A DNA stretch of 12,988 bases from CAYXZP01 sp964469485 (GTDB lineage: Bacteria; Desulfobacterota; Binatia; UBA1149; CAYXZP01), in contig CAYXZP010000065.1 in NCBI GenBank assembly GCA_964469485.1, forward strand, positions 1 through 12,988, in the 5' to 3' direction. Below the pieces are notes generated by a model that was not told the DNA's origin, did not search any database, and saw only the letters and a program-made list of their open reading frames with translations. The number at the start of each line of letters is the position of its first letter. Position 1 is the first letter of the stretch. Below are positions 1-6,484 of this stretch, one piece after another. The position numbers and the translations under genes are program-made.

Positions 1-53
1 GCGAAGGCGGACGCACGGTCGGCGCCGGAGTGGTCACCACAATAACGGAGTAG
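1..53 (+). CDS. tuf: Elongation factor Tu, C-terminal end (partial)
   Basis: Only the last 17 codons and the TAG stop (51-53) are in the window. The reading frame begins with two bases of a split codon and then encodes EGGRTVGAGVVTTITE, the classic end of EF-Tu domain 3. EF-Tu is the GTPase that brings aminoacyl-tRNA to the ribosome. The stop lies nine bases before the rpsJ start, so the str operon (usually rpsL, rpsG, fusA, tuf) runs straight into the S10 genes. The match is short but the motif is distinctive. Whether this is the only tuf copy cannot be told from here. Confidence 0.93.
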   Translation, partial: EGGRTVGAGVVTTITE

Positions 54-62
54 GGACCGGCC

Positions 63-374
63 ATGATGAGCGAACGCATACGGATCAGGCTCAAGGCCTA
101 CGATCATCGCATTCTCGATTCTTCGGTACGCGAGATCGTGGAGGCCGTGCGCCGTAGCGGCGGTCGTCTGGCCGGACCCATCCCCCTGCCCACTCGCATC
201 GAGAGGTTCACCGTCAACCGTTCGCCGCATGTGGACAAGAAATCGCGCGAGCAGTTCGAGATCCGGACCCACAAGCGGCTCCTCGATATAGTCGAGCCGA
301 CCCAGCAGACGATCGACGCGCTCGGCAAGCTCGATCTGCCCGCCGGGGTCGACGTGGAGATAAAGCTGAACTGA
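63..374 (+). CDS. rpsJ: 30S ribosomal protein S10
   Basis: S10 is a head protein of the small subunit and, in E. coli, also the NusE partner of NusB in transcription antitermination. The 103-residue product has the usual family length. It opens with the IRIRLKAYDHRILD block and carries GPIPLPTRIERFTVNRSPH in the extended loop that reaches into the 30S head, then SREQFEIRTHKRLLDI. Two ATG codons stand in tandem at 63 and 66. An AGGGA at 52-56 is spaced better for the second, so translation may begin at 66. The TGA stop shares one base with the ATG of rplC, which implies coupled translation. No promoter fits in the nine bases after tuf. Confidence 0.98.
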   Translation: MMSERIRIRLKAYDHRILDSSVREIVEAVRRSGGRLAGPIPLPTRIERFTVNRSPHVDKKSREQFEIRTHKRLLDIVEPTQQTIDALGKLDLPAGVDVEIKLN

Positions 375-1042
375 TGACTGGGCTCGTAGGAAAGAAGGTC
401 GGCATGACACAGGTCTTCACCGACAACGGCGAGGCAGTCCCGGTGACCGTCGTCGAGGCCGGCCCTTGCACCGTGGTGCAGATACGCACCTTGGACAGAG
501 ATGGTTACTCCGCCGTGCAGGTGGGGTTCGGACGGGGGCTCGAGAAACGGAAGAGCCGCGCGCTCTACGGGCACATGAACACGGCGGGTGCCGTGTTCGG
601 CGGTCTGGCCGAGTTCCGTTGCCCGGCCGACGCGCACTACGAGGTCGGCCAGGAGGTGGGCGTCGCAGACCTGTTCGACAAGGGCGACAGCGTGGATGTG
701 AGCGGGGCCAGCAAGGGACGCGGCTTCGCGGGCGTCATGAAGCGTCATGGTTTTTCCGGCCACAAGGCCACCCACGGCACCCACGAGTCGTTTCGTGGGG
801 CTGGGGCGATCGGGGCCTGCGCTTATCCGGGCCGCGTGTTCAAGGGCAAGAAGATGCCCGGCCATATGGGTGCGGCGAAGGTCACGACACAGAATCTTGA
901 AGTGATGGACGTGCGCGCCGAGGACAACCTCGTTCTGGTCCGCGGCGGCGTACCCGGCCCGCGCGGCGGGCGCGTGGTGATCCGGCTCGCGGTCAAGGCG
1001 CCGCCCAAGCCGCCGAAACCGGCCAAGGACGACGACGAATAA
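374..1042 (+). CDS. rplC: 50S ribosomal protein L3
   Basis: L3 is an early-assembling 23S rRNA binder whose long loop reaches towards the peptidyl-transferase centre. The 222-residue product starts MTGLVGKKVGMTQVF, a standard L3 opening. The central loop shows SKGRGFAGVMKRHGFSG, and near residue 155 PGRVFKGKKMPGHMG. At the site where E. coli L3 has its methylated glutamine (GSIGQ), this protein reads GAIGA, so that modification cannot occur in the same form; this is inferred by motif alignment. The C-terminus carries a short proline-lysine and acidic tail (PKPPKPAKDDDE) beyond the usual fold. The ATG overlaps the rpsJ stop by one base and the TAA abuts rplD directly. Confidence 0.98.
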   Translation: MTGLVGKKVGMTQVFTDNGEAVPVTVVEAGPCTVVQIRTLDRDGYSAVQVGFGRGLEKRKSRALYGHMNTAGAVFGGLAEFRCPADAHYEVGQEVGVADLFDKGDSVDVSGASKGRGFAGVMKRHGFSGHKATHGTHESFRGAGAIGACAYPGRVFKGKKMPGHMGAAKVTTQNLEVMDVRAEDNLVLVRGGVPGPRGGRVVIRLAVKAPPKPPKPAKDDDE

Positions 1043-1660
1043 ATGGAACTGAGCGTGCTTGACAGCTCCGGGTCGGCAGTGGGAACGATGGCCCTGCCGG
1101 CACTTTTTGAGTCGCGGGTCAACGACGGCCTGCTCTTCGAACAGGTGCTCGCCCAGCGCGCCGCACAGCGCAGCGGAACGGCCTCGACGAAGACCAGGGG
1201 CAAGGTGCGTGGTGGCGGTGCCAAGCCGTGGCGGCAAAAGGGCAGCGGACGCGCCCGTGCGGGCAGCTCACGGTCCCCCATATGGCGGGGCGGGGGAACG
1301 ACCTTCGGACCCCTGCCGCGTTCCTACGAGTACCGGCTGCCGCGCAAGGCCCGTAAGGCCGCGCTGACCAGTGCTTTGGCGCAGAAGGCACGTGACGGAC
1401 AGATCAAGATCGTTGATTCGTTGGTCTTCGAAGAGCCCAAGACAAAGCTCGTCAAAGGCCTGCTTGCCGGTCTCGGGATCGAAGGCAGTGTGATGATCGT
1501 AACTCCTGAAAGTGACAACAATCTCTGGCTCGGCTCCCGCAACCTGCACAGGGTCCTGGCGACCACCGTTGCTGGCCTCAACGTCTATGACCTGCTCGCT
1601 CACAAGACCCTTCTGCTCGCTCGCGACGCCGTTGCGGCCATCGAGGAGAAGCTCTCATGA
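1043..1660 (+). CDS. rplD: 50S ribosomal protein L4
   Basis: L4 binds 23S rRNA and its extended loop helps form the constriction of the peptide exit tunnel. The 205-residue product carries the tunnel-loop signature TKTRGKVRGGGAKPWRQKGSG followed by GRARAGSSRSPIWRGGG. The C-terminal half, with NLHRVLATTVAGLNVYDLL, is the normal globular end. In E. coli L4 also represses its own operon through the S10 leader. Here no leader exists between tuf and rpsJ, so that mechanism cannot apply in the same form. The gene follows rplC with no spacer, and its TGA overlaps the ATG of rplW by four bases (ATGA). Confidence 0.98.
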   Translation: MELSVLDSSGSAVGTMALPALFESRVNDGLLFEQVLAQRAAQRSGTASTKTRGKVRGGGAKPWRQKGSGRARAGSSRSPIWRGGGTTFGPLPRSYEYRLPRKARKAALTSALAQKARDGQIKIVDSLVFEEPKTKLVKGLLAGLGIEGSVMIVTPESDNNLWLGSRNLHRVLATTVAGLNVYDLLAHKTLLLARDAVAAIEEKLS

Positions 1661-1953
1661 ACCGCGCCCTCAGCGGCATCCTCAAGGCGCCGGCGATCAC
1701 CGAGAAGGCGACCTTGGTCACCGAGAAGGCCGGCCAAGTGGTGTTCAAGGTCGACCCGCGCGCCACCAAGCTCGACATAAAGCACGCGATCGAATCCTTG
1801 CTGGGCGCCAAGGTCGACCGTGTTCGTACGGTCAACTACCTCGGCAAGCCCCGCCGCACGCGCGGCCGGACGGCGGGGCGGCGCCGGGCCTGGAAGAAGG
1901 CCTATGTGACCTTGGCCGAAGGCCAGACGGTCGATCTGTTGGAGAAGGTCTGA
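1657..1953 (+). CDS. rplW: 50S ribosomal protein L23
   Basis: L23 sits at the exit of the peptide tunnel and is the docking site for trigger factor and the signal recognition particle. The 98-residue length is typical. The sequence shows the L23 signatures ILKAPAITEKATLVTEK at the start, VVFKVDPRATKLDIKHAIE in the middle, and a basic loop GKPRRTRGRTAGRRRAWKKA before the C-terminal strand. The ATGA overlap with rplD and a one-base gap to rplB point to translational coupling on one transcript. Confidence 0.97.
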   Translation: MNRALSGILKAPAITEKATLVTEKAGQVVFKVDPRATKLDIKHAIESLLGAKVDRVRTVNYLGKPRRTRGRTAGRRRAWKKAYVTLAEGQTVDLLEKV

Positions 1954-1954
1954 G

Positions 1955-2782
1955 ATGGGGAGCAAGAAACGAAAGCCGACCTCGCCGGGGCGCCGCTTCC
2001 AGACGGTGTCCGATTTCGAGGAACTCACGCGGAGCAACCCCGAACGCTCGTTGCTCGAGCCGCGTCGTCGCAGCGGTGGCCGCAACGCCCATGGACGTAT
2101 CACGACGCGTCACCGTGGCGGTGGACACAAACGGCGTTTGCGGGTCGTGGATTTCCGACGGTCCAAAGAGGACGTGCCGGCGACCGTCAAGGCCATCGAG
2201 TACGACCCCAACCGTTCGGCCAATATCGCGCTGCTGGCCTACAGCGACGGTTTCAAGGCCTACGTGGTCGCGCCCGCTGATCTGCGCGTCGGCGATACGG
2301 TCGTTTCGGGCGCGGCGAGTGACATAAAACCCGGCAATGCAAAGACGCTCGGCGACATCCCGCTCGGCACCATCGTGCATAACGTCGAACTCAAGCCCGG
2401 CGGTGGCGCCAAGATCGCGCGCAGCGCCGGTACTGCGGTGCAGCTTGTGGCCAAGGACGGCGGATACGCTTTGTTGCGCCTTCCGTCGGGCGAGTTGCGA
2501 AACGTCCGCAGAGAATGCCGCGCCACGGTCGGTTCGGTGGGCAACGCCGGTCACGAGAACCTGCGCGTCGGCAAGGCGGGCGCGTCGCGCTGGCGCGGGC
2601 GCCGGCCGACCGTGCGCGGGATCGCGATGAATCCGGTCGATCACCCGCACGGTGGCGGAGAAGGCCGCTCCAAGGGCAACCACCCGACCACACCGTGGGG
2701 AAAACCGGCCAAGGGCTATCGTACCCGCCGTGCACGTCCGTCGGACAAATACATCGTGGCGCGCCGTAAGAAGAGACGCTGA
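1955..2782 (+). CDS. rplB: 50S ribosomal protein L2
   Basis: L2 is one of the most conserved large-subunit proteins and is needed for subunit joining and peptidyl-transferase assembly. The 275-residue product has family length. It begins with KPTSPGRRFQTVSDFEELT, shows RNAHGRITTRHRGGGHKR at about residues 43-60 and VHNVELKPGGGAKIARSAGT at about 141-160. It carries the hallmark NPVDHPHGGGEGR at 226-238, including the conserved His230 and the glycine run close to the active site. The basic C-terminus ends RKKRR. The gene starts one base after the rplW stop and is followed eleven bases later by rpsS. Confidence 0.99.
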   Translation: MGSKKRKPTSPGRRFQTVSDFEELTRSNPERSLLEPRRRSGGRNAHGRITTRHRGGGHKRRLRVVDFRRSKEDVPATVKAIEYDPNRSANIALLAYSDGFKAYVVAPADLRVGDTVVSGAASDIKPGNAKTLGDIPLGTIVHNVELKPGGGAKIARSAGTAVQLVAKDGGYALLRLPSGELRNVRRECRATVGSVGNAGHENLRVGKAGASRWRGRRPTVRGIAMNPVDHPHGGGEGRSKGNHPTTPWGKPAKGYRTRRARPSDKYIVARRKKRR

Positions 2783-2788
2783 GGAGAG
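2781..2788 (+). promoter_or_regulatory. Ribosome binding site for rpsS
   Basis: GAGGAGAG lies five bases before the GTG at 2794 and supports that codon as the rpsS start. It overlaps the end of the rplB stop codon. Confidence 0.75.
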
Positions 2789-2793
2789 ACCGG

Positions 2794-3072
2794 GTGGCAA
2801 GATCATTGAAGAAAGGCCCGTTCATCGACCAGCACCTCATGAAGAAGGTGCAGGCGCAGAGCCCGAGTGACCGGCGGCCGATAAAGACCTGGTCGCGGCG
2901 TTCGACCGTGATCCCCGAAATGCTCGGCCGTACGATCGCCATACACAACGGCCGGCGCTTCCTGCCCATCCTGATCACGGAGAACATGGTCGGACACAAA
3001 CTCGGCGAATTCGCACCGACCCGCGTCTTTCACGGCCACACGGGTGCGCGCAAGTCGGAGGTGACCAAGTAG
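2794..3072 (+). CDS. rpsS: 30S ribosomal protein S19
   Basis: S19 lies in the head of the small subunit, pairs with S13 and contacts the A-site tRNA region. The 92-residue product starts at GTG and reads MARSLKKGPFIDQHLMKKV, the standard S19 opening. It continues with IKTWSRRSTVIPEMLGRTIAIHNGR in the core and GHKLGEFAPTRVFHGHTG near the C-terminus. A good ribosome binding site five bases upstream fixes the GTG start. rplV follows after four bases. Confidence 0.98.
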   Translation: MARSLKKGPFIDQHLMKKVQAQSPSDRRPIKTWSRRSTVIPEMLGRTIAIHNGRRFLPILITENMVGHKLGEFAPTRVFHGHTGARKSEVTK

Positions 3073-3076
3073 TTCG

Positions 3077-3415
3077 ATGGAAAGTCGCGCCGTAACCCGT
3101 CACGTCCGTATCACGCCGCGCAAAGCGCGCCTGGTCATCGACCTGGTGCGCGGCAAGCCCGTCGAGCAGGCGCTGGTGGTGCTGGACCTGACGGCAAAGA
3201 AGGCGGCCACGATCGTGGCCAAGACCCTGCGTTCGGCCGTGGCCAACGCGGCGGACACCCAGAACGTGGACATCGACAAGCTCTACGTGAAGAAGGCCAC
3301 CGTCGATGACGGGCCGACATGGTACCGCTGGCGGCCCCGCGCCCAAGGGCGGGCGACCCCGGTGCGCAAGAGGACCAGCCACATAACCGTGGTGGTCGAC
3401 GAGAGGACAGGCTAA
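3077..3415 (+). CDS. rplV: 50S ribosomal protein L22
   Basis: L22 spans the large subunit, and its beta-hairpin lines the exit tunnel next to L4, the region where macrolide-resistance changes arise. The 112-residue protein shows TRHVRITPRKARLVIDLVRG at the start and ends with the hairpin and final strand, GRATPVRKRTSHITVVVDER. The hairpin segment PTWYRWRPRAQGRATPVRKR is of normal length, with no insertion or deletion visible by eye. The TAA stop directly abuts the GTG of rpsC. Confidence 0.97.
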   Translation: MESRAVTRHVRITPRKARLVIDLVRGKPVEQALVVLDLTAKKAATIVAKTLRSAVANAADTQNVDIDKLYVKKATVDDGPTWYRWRPRAQGRATPVRKRTSHITVVVDERTG

Positions 3416-4078
3416 GTGGGACAGAAGACCCATCCCAAGGGATTCAGGCTCGGCTATACCGAGAACTGGGATTCGCGGTGGTTCTCCACGCGCGACTACG
3501 CGACCTTGCTGCAGCAGGACCTCAACCTGCGCAAGTATCTCAAGGGCCGCCTGCAACACGCCGGCGTGTCGCGGATCGAGATCGAACGTGGAACCGACAA
3601 GGTCAAGATAAACATCTACACGGCCAGGCCCGGCATAGTCATCGGGAAAAAGGGCGCGGAGATCGAAAAACTGAAGGCCGATGTCCAGCGCATAGCCGGG
3701 CCGTCGAGTTTCATAGAGATACACGAGATCCGCCGTCCCGACCTCGACGCCCAGCTGGTGGCGGAGAACGTGGCCATGCAGCTCGAGCGCCGCATCATGT
3801 TCCGCCGTGCCATGAAGGAGAGCGTGGCGCGGACGATGCGAATGGGGGCCCAAGGCGTCCGCGTACAGTGCGCCGGCCGCCTCGGCGGCCACGAGATCGC
3901 CCGTACGGAATGGTACCGGGAGGGGCGCGTGCCGCTCCACACCCTGCGTGCGGACGTGCAGTACGGATTCGCCGAAGCGGTGACGACTTACGGGATCATC
4001 GGGGTCAAGGTCTGGGTCTATCGCGGCGAGAGTTCGGCCAAATTGCAGGAAGACGGCCGTGGGGCGGGGGGAATGTAG
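3416..4078 (+). CDS. rpsC: 30S ribosomal protein S3
   Basis: S3 forms part of the mRNA entry channel and contributes to ribosomal helicase activity with S4 and S5. The 220-residue product begins GQKTHPKGFRLGYTENWDS after a GTG start. It contains a KH domain whose GxxG loop is GKKG at 77-80 (within RPGIVIGKKGAEIEKL). The C-terminal domain has RRIMFRRAMKES near 126-137 and then RLGGHEIARTEWYREGRVPL. Five of its fifteen isoleucines use ATA, none ATT. It sits directly behind rplV, and rplP starts three bases after its TAG. Confidence 0.98.
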   Translation: MGQKTHPKGFRLGYTENWDSRWFSTRDYATLLQQDLNLRKYLKGRLQHAGVSRIEIERGTDKVKINIYTARPGIVIGKKGAEIEKLKADVQRIAGPSSFIEIHEIRRPDLDAQLVAENVAMQLERRIMFRRAMKESVARTMRMGAQGVRVQCAGRLGGHEIARTEWYREGRVPLHTLRADVQYGFAEAVTTYGIIGVKVWVYRGESSAKLQEDGRGAGGM

Positions 4079-4081
4079 GCG

Positions 4082-4510
4082 GTGCTACAGCCCAAAAAGA
4101 CCAAGCATCGCAAGATGCAAAAGAACAAGGGACGCACCAACGGTCTGGCCTACCGCGGTAGCACCCTGGCCTTCGGCGACTACGGGCTCAAGGCGATGGC
4201 GCCGGCGCGTGTGACCGCCCGCCAGATAGAGGCCGCCAGGATAGCGATCACCCGCCATATAAAGCGCGGCGGGCGTGTATGGATCCGTATATTTCCCGAC
4301 CTTTCCTACACCAAGAAGCCGGCCGAAGTGCGCATGGGAAAGGGGAAGGGATCGCCCGAGGGTTGGTGCGCTCCCGTAAGACGGGGCCGCATGTTGTTCG
4401 AGCTCGAGGGTGTGACGGTCGACCAGGCACGCGAGGCGATGCGCCGGGCATCGGCAAAGCTGCCCATGGCCACCAAGTTCTGCGCCCGGGAGGGAGCACA
4501 TGAGGGTTAG
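4082..4510 (+). CDS. rplP: 50S ribosomal protein L16
   Basis: L16 helps position the A-site tRNA and is needed for late large-subunit assembly. The 142-residue product, from a GTG start, begins MLQPKKTKHRKMQKNKGR and then shows GDYGLKAMAPARVTARQIEAAR, RIFPDLSYTKKPAEVRMGKG and a GRMLFELEGV strand. In the usual GxPExWVAxVKPGR segment this protein has SPEGWCAPVRRGRMLFE, a mild departure that still fits the fold. The reading frame runs 11 bases into rpmC before its TAG, giving a short extra C-terminus (GAHEG). Four of six isoleucines in the 4219-4293 segment use ATA. Confidence 0.97.
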   Translation: MLQPKKTKHRKMQKNKGRTNGLAYRGSTLAFGDYGLKAMAPARVTARQIEAARIAITRHIKRGGRVWIRIFPDLSYTKKPAEVRMGKGKGSPEGWCAPVRRGRMLFELEGVTVDQAREAMRRASAKLPMATKFCAREGAHEG

Positions 4511-4703
4511 CGACCTGCGGGCGATGTCGGACGAGGAGCTGGCCGCCAAGGTGGGCGACATGCGCGAGGATCTCAGCCGTCTCGACATGAAGCGGCACGC
4601 CCGGCGGCTGGACAAATCGTCCGACCTGGTCGCCGCCAAACACGATCTGGCGCGCGCGCTTACCGTGATATCGGAGCGCCGTCTCGAGACGAAGAGGGTT
4701 TGA
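4500..4703 (+). CDS. rpmC: 50S ribosomal protein L29
   Basis: L29 is a small two-helix protein at the tunnel exit next to L23. The 67-residue product has typical length. It shows the family pattern MRVSDLRAMSDEELAAKV followed by a second helix with the equivalent of the conserved R-x-K-x-x-IARxxT segment (AAKHDLARALTVISER). The middle differs from many homologues: RLDMKRHARRLDKSSDL stands where LRFQxATGQLEN is common. The start overlaps the rplP end by 11 bases in another frame. rpsQ begins two bases after the stop. Confidence 0.95.
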   Translation: MRVSDLRAMSDEELAAKVGDMREDLSRLDMKRHARRLDKSSDLVAAKHDLARALTVISERRLETKRV

Positions 4704-4705
4704 CC

Positions 4706-5004
4706 ATGAGCGAGCAACAGCGACCGAGAGCGCGCACGAAAGAGGGCGTCGTCGTGAGCGACGCCATGGAGAAGAGCGCGGTGGTGTCGGTGAGCCGGCG
4801 CATCAAACACCGCCGCTACCACAAGTTCCTCACTCTCAACAAGAGGTATCTTATCNNNNNNNNNNGACGCGCCCCATGAGCCTCAAGAAGCGTTGGCGGC
4901 TGAGCGAGATCGTCAAGAAGGCGGTCGCCACGGTCGAGATCGCGGACGATGCCGAAACCATCGCCGTCGTCCGGCCCGACACGGTAGGAACGGACGGGCA
5001 GTAA
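4706..5004 (+). CDS. rpsQ: 30S ribosomal protein S17 (interrupted by an assembly gap)
   Basis: S17 is a primary 16S rRNA binder with an OB fold. The first 50 codons (4706-4855) encode TKEGVVVSDAMEKSAVVSVS and then IKHRRYHKFLTLNKRYLI, a normal S17 N-terminal half. Ten Ns follow. After them the frame beginning at 4867 reads TRPMSLKKRWRLSEIVKKA, the standard S17 C-terminal block, and runs to TAA at 5002-5004. The two halves are in different frames across the ten Ns, so the N count is not the true gap size. Comparison with E. coli S17 suggests about 17 residues are hidden. Beyond the usual end the protein has an extra tail of about 26 residues, rich in Val, Ala and Asp. The frame break is an assembly artefact, not a pseudogene, in my reading. 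Confidence 0.93.
4856..4865. other. Run of ten Ns inside rpsQ (assembly gap)
   Basis: Exactly ten Ns, a common placeholder for a scaffold gap of unknown size. The flanking rpsQ frames need a true gap length that leaves remainder 2 on division by 3. The E. coli protein alignment (17 missing residues) suggests about 50 bases. Confidence 0.95.
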
Positions 5005-5009
5005 GAACG

Positions 5010-5378
5010 ATGATCGGCGTGGAGGCGTTATTGGATGTGGCCGACAACTCCGGGGCCAGGAGCGTCCTGTGCATCAAGGTGCTCGGCGGGAGCCGTCGAC
5101 GTTATGCCCGGGTCGGCGACGTCATCGTCGGTGCCGTCAAAGAGGCGGCGCCCGGCGGCAAGGTCTCCAAGGGGGAGGTCGTGCGTGCGGTGGTGGTACG
5201 AACCGCCAAGGAGATCCGGCGTACCGACGGTTCGTATATCCGCTTTGACACCAATTCGGCCGTTCTCATCGACAAGCAGGGGGAACCGGTCGGTACGCGC
5301 ATCTTCGGTCCGGTCGCGCGGGAACTGCGCGCCAAGCGTTTCATGAAGATTATATCACTGGCACCGGAGGTTCTGTGA
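5010..5378 (+). CDS. rplN: 50S ribosomal protein L14
   Basis: L14 lies at the subunit interface and forms an intersubunit bridge with 16S rRNA; it is also the docking site of the silencing factor RsfS. The 122-residue length is exactly the usual one. The start at 5010 gives MIGVEALLDVADNSGARSVL, matching the family opening, so the open frame further upstream is not part of the gene. Other signatures are CIKVLGG, GDVIVGAVKEAAPGGKVSKG, RFDTNSAVLIDKQGEPVGTR, and IFGPVARELRAKRFMKIISL with APEVL at the end. The gene begins five bases after the rpsQ stop and its TGA overlaps the likely GTG of rplX. Confidence 0.98.
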   Translation: MIGVEALLDVADNSGARSVLCIKVLGGSRRRYARVGDVIVGAVKEAAPGGKVSKGEVVRAVVVRTAKEIRRTDGSYIRFDTNSAVLIDKQGEPVGTRIFGPVARELRAKRFMKIISLAPEVL

Positions 5379-5716
5379 GCGGGGCGGGCAACATGGCCAA
5401 GACGAATCTCAAGAAAGACGACACCGTTATCGTCAGGATCGGCAGGGACCGCGGCAAGACCGGAAAGGTCGTGCGCGTCTTCGGCGCTGACGGAAAGATC
5501 CTCGTCGAGCGGATCAACATGGTGAAACGCCATCAGAAGGGCACGGGGCCGCAGCAGCCCGGCGGCATCCTCGAGAAGGAGGCCGCGCTCAACATTTCCA
5601 ACGTCATGTTGGTGTGCCCGGCCTGCAACAAGCCCACGCGTGTGGCCCGTAAAACGCTCGAAAAGGGGCGCCGTGTACGCACGTGCAAGTCCTGCGGGGA
5701 GGCGATCGATAAGTAA
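5375..5716 (+). CDS. rplX: 50S ribosomal protein L24
   Basis: L24 starts large-subunit assembly by binding the 5' part of 23S rRNA. The protein has a KOW motif at about residues 14-41 (KKDDTVIVRIGRDRGKTGKV), then VKRHQKGTGPQQPGGILEKEA. The C-terminus has two CxxC pairs, Cys81/84 and Cys104/107 (CPACNKPTRV and TCKSCGEAI), a likely zinc knuckle found in many but not all bacterial L24 proteins. The start is uncertain: GTG at 5375 has GGAGG at 5366-5370 just four bases upstream and forms a GTGA overlap with rplN. ATG at 5393 gives the more canonical MAKTNLKKDD start (107 residues) but has no clear binding site. I keep the GTG, with the ATG as a real alternative. Confidence 0.95.
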   Translation: MSGAGNMAKTNLKKDDTVIVRIGRDRGKTGKVVRVFGADGKILVERINMVKRHQKGTGPQQPGGILEKEAALNISNVMLVCPACNKPTRVARKTLEKGRRVRTCKSCGEAIDK

Positions 5717-5718
5717 CC

Positions 5719-6288
5719 GTGGGCGGGACGACCCAAAAGCCGAGGCTCCGGGAGCTGTGGGAGAACGAGCTGTCGGCCCAGCTCGCCAAGCAATTCTCCA
5801 TAGCTTCGAAGATGGCCATCCCGCGTATCGACTTCATCGCGGTCAACGTCGGCCTCGGTGTCGCCGTCCAGGAGCCCAAGTTCGTCGAAACGGCGGTCGC
5901 CGAGGTGGGCTCGATCACGGGCCAGAGGCCGGTCGTCAGGCGGGCGCGCAAGGCCATAGCCAACTTCAAACTTCGCGAGGGAATGCCAATAGGCGTGTCG
6001 GTCACGCTCAGGCGCACGCGGATGTACGAGTTTCTCGACCGCCTGGTGAACATAGCGCTGCCGCGTGTGCGTGATTTTCGCGGGCTCGACCCGCGCGCCT
6101 TTGACGGGCACGGCAACTACACCATGGGCATACGTGAACAGGTGATCTTTCCCGAGATCGATCTGGACAAGGTCGAAAAGGTGACCGGGCTCGGCGTAAC
6201 GATCGTAACGAGCACCGATGACGACGAACGGTCGCTCGCGCTACTTGCCGGGCTCGGTGTCCCGTTCCGCAGCCAAGAAGGGGTTTAG
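5719..6288 (+). CDS. rplE: 50S ribosomal protein L5
   Basis: L5 binds 5S rRNA with L18 and contacts P-site tRNA in the central protuberance. The 189-residue product is about ten residues longer than common L5 proteins, the extra length being at the N-terminus (GGTTQKPRLRELWENELS). Signatures include VPRIE-like IPRIDFIAVNVGLG, ITGQRPVVRRARKAIANFKL and REGMPIGVSVTLRRTRMYEF. These are followed by LPRVRDFRGLDPRAFDGHGN and EQVIFPEIDLDKV. It starts at GTG two bases after rplX; no strong ribosome binding site is visible close by, so translation is probably coupled. The stop abuts rpsN. Confidence 0.98.
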   Translation: MGGTTQKPRLRELWENELSAQLAKQFSIASKMAIPRIDFIAVNVGLGVAVQEPKFVETAVAEVGSITGQRPVVRRARKAIANFKLREGMPIGVSVTLRRTRMYEFLDRLVNIALPRVRDFRGLDPRAFDGHGNYTMGIREQVIFPEIDLDKVEKVTGLGVTIVTSTDDDERSLALLAGLGVPFRSQEGV

Positions 6289-6474
6289 ATGGCGAAGAAG
6301 TGCTTGATGATCAAGGCCGAGCGTACACCGAAATACAAGGTGCGCGCTTACCGCCGTTGCCAGCAATGCGGGAGGCCGCGCAGCGTGTACCGCCGTTTCC
6401 GCCTGTGCCGCATCTGTTTGCGCAAGCTGGCGCTGGAAGGGGCAATCCCCGGCGTGATCAAGGCCAGCTGGTAG
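6289..6474 (+). CDS. rpsN: 30S ribosomal protein S14, short zinc-binding form
   Basis: S14 is a late-assembling protein of the 30S head. At 61 residues this is the short type Z form rather than the roughly 100-residue cysteine-free form of E. coli. Cys24, Cys27, Cys40 and Cys43 make the CxxC...CxxC zinc knuckle. The end, IPGVIKASW, is the family terminus. The usual FGLCRIC segment reads FRLCRIC here. It directly follows rplE with no spacer and precedes rpsH by ten bases, its normal place in spc-type operons. Confidence 0.97.
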   Translation: MAKKCLMIKAERTPKYKVRAYRRCQQCGRPRSVYRRFRLCRICLRKLALEGAIPGVIKASW

Positions 6475-6484
6475 GGCGACGAAG

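Noticed and set aside
104..1237. Long open frame on the - strand opposite rpsJ, rplC and rplD
   Set aside because: It lies wholly opposite three certain ribosomal genes, has no recognisable product, and is expected by chance opposite GC-rich genes. The same holds for long antisense frames at 1832-2806, 2975-3940, 7432-8559, 8959-9843 and 10928-11965.
4706..5004. rpsQ and rplF as true frameshifted pseudogenes
   Set aside because: Both frame breaks coincide exactly with ten-N runs, and both proteins are complete on either side. Both are conserved ribosomal proteins, so assembly gaps explain the breaks.
5346..5358. AT-rich patch near the rplN end as an internal promoter
   Set aside because: It codes for the conserved MKIISL of L14, and I see no -35 element at proper spacing.
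4893..5378. An L14 gene with a long N-terminal extension starting at 4893
   Set aside because: The extension is another frame of the rpsQ C-terminal coding sequence. L14 starts at ATG 5010, which gives the exact family N-terminus and the usual 122 residues.
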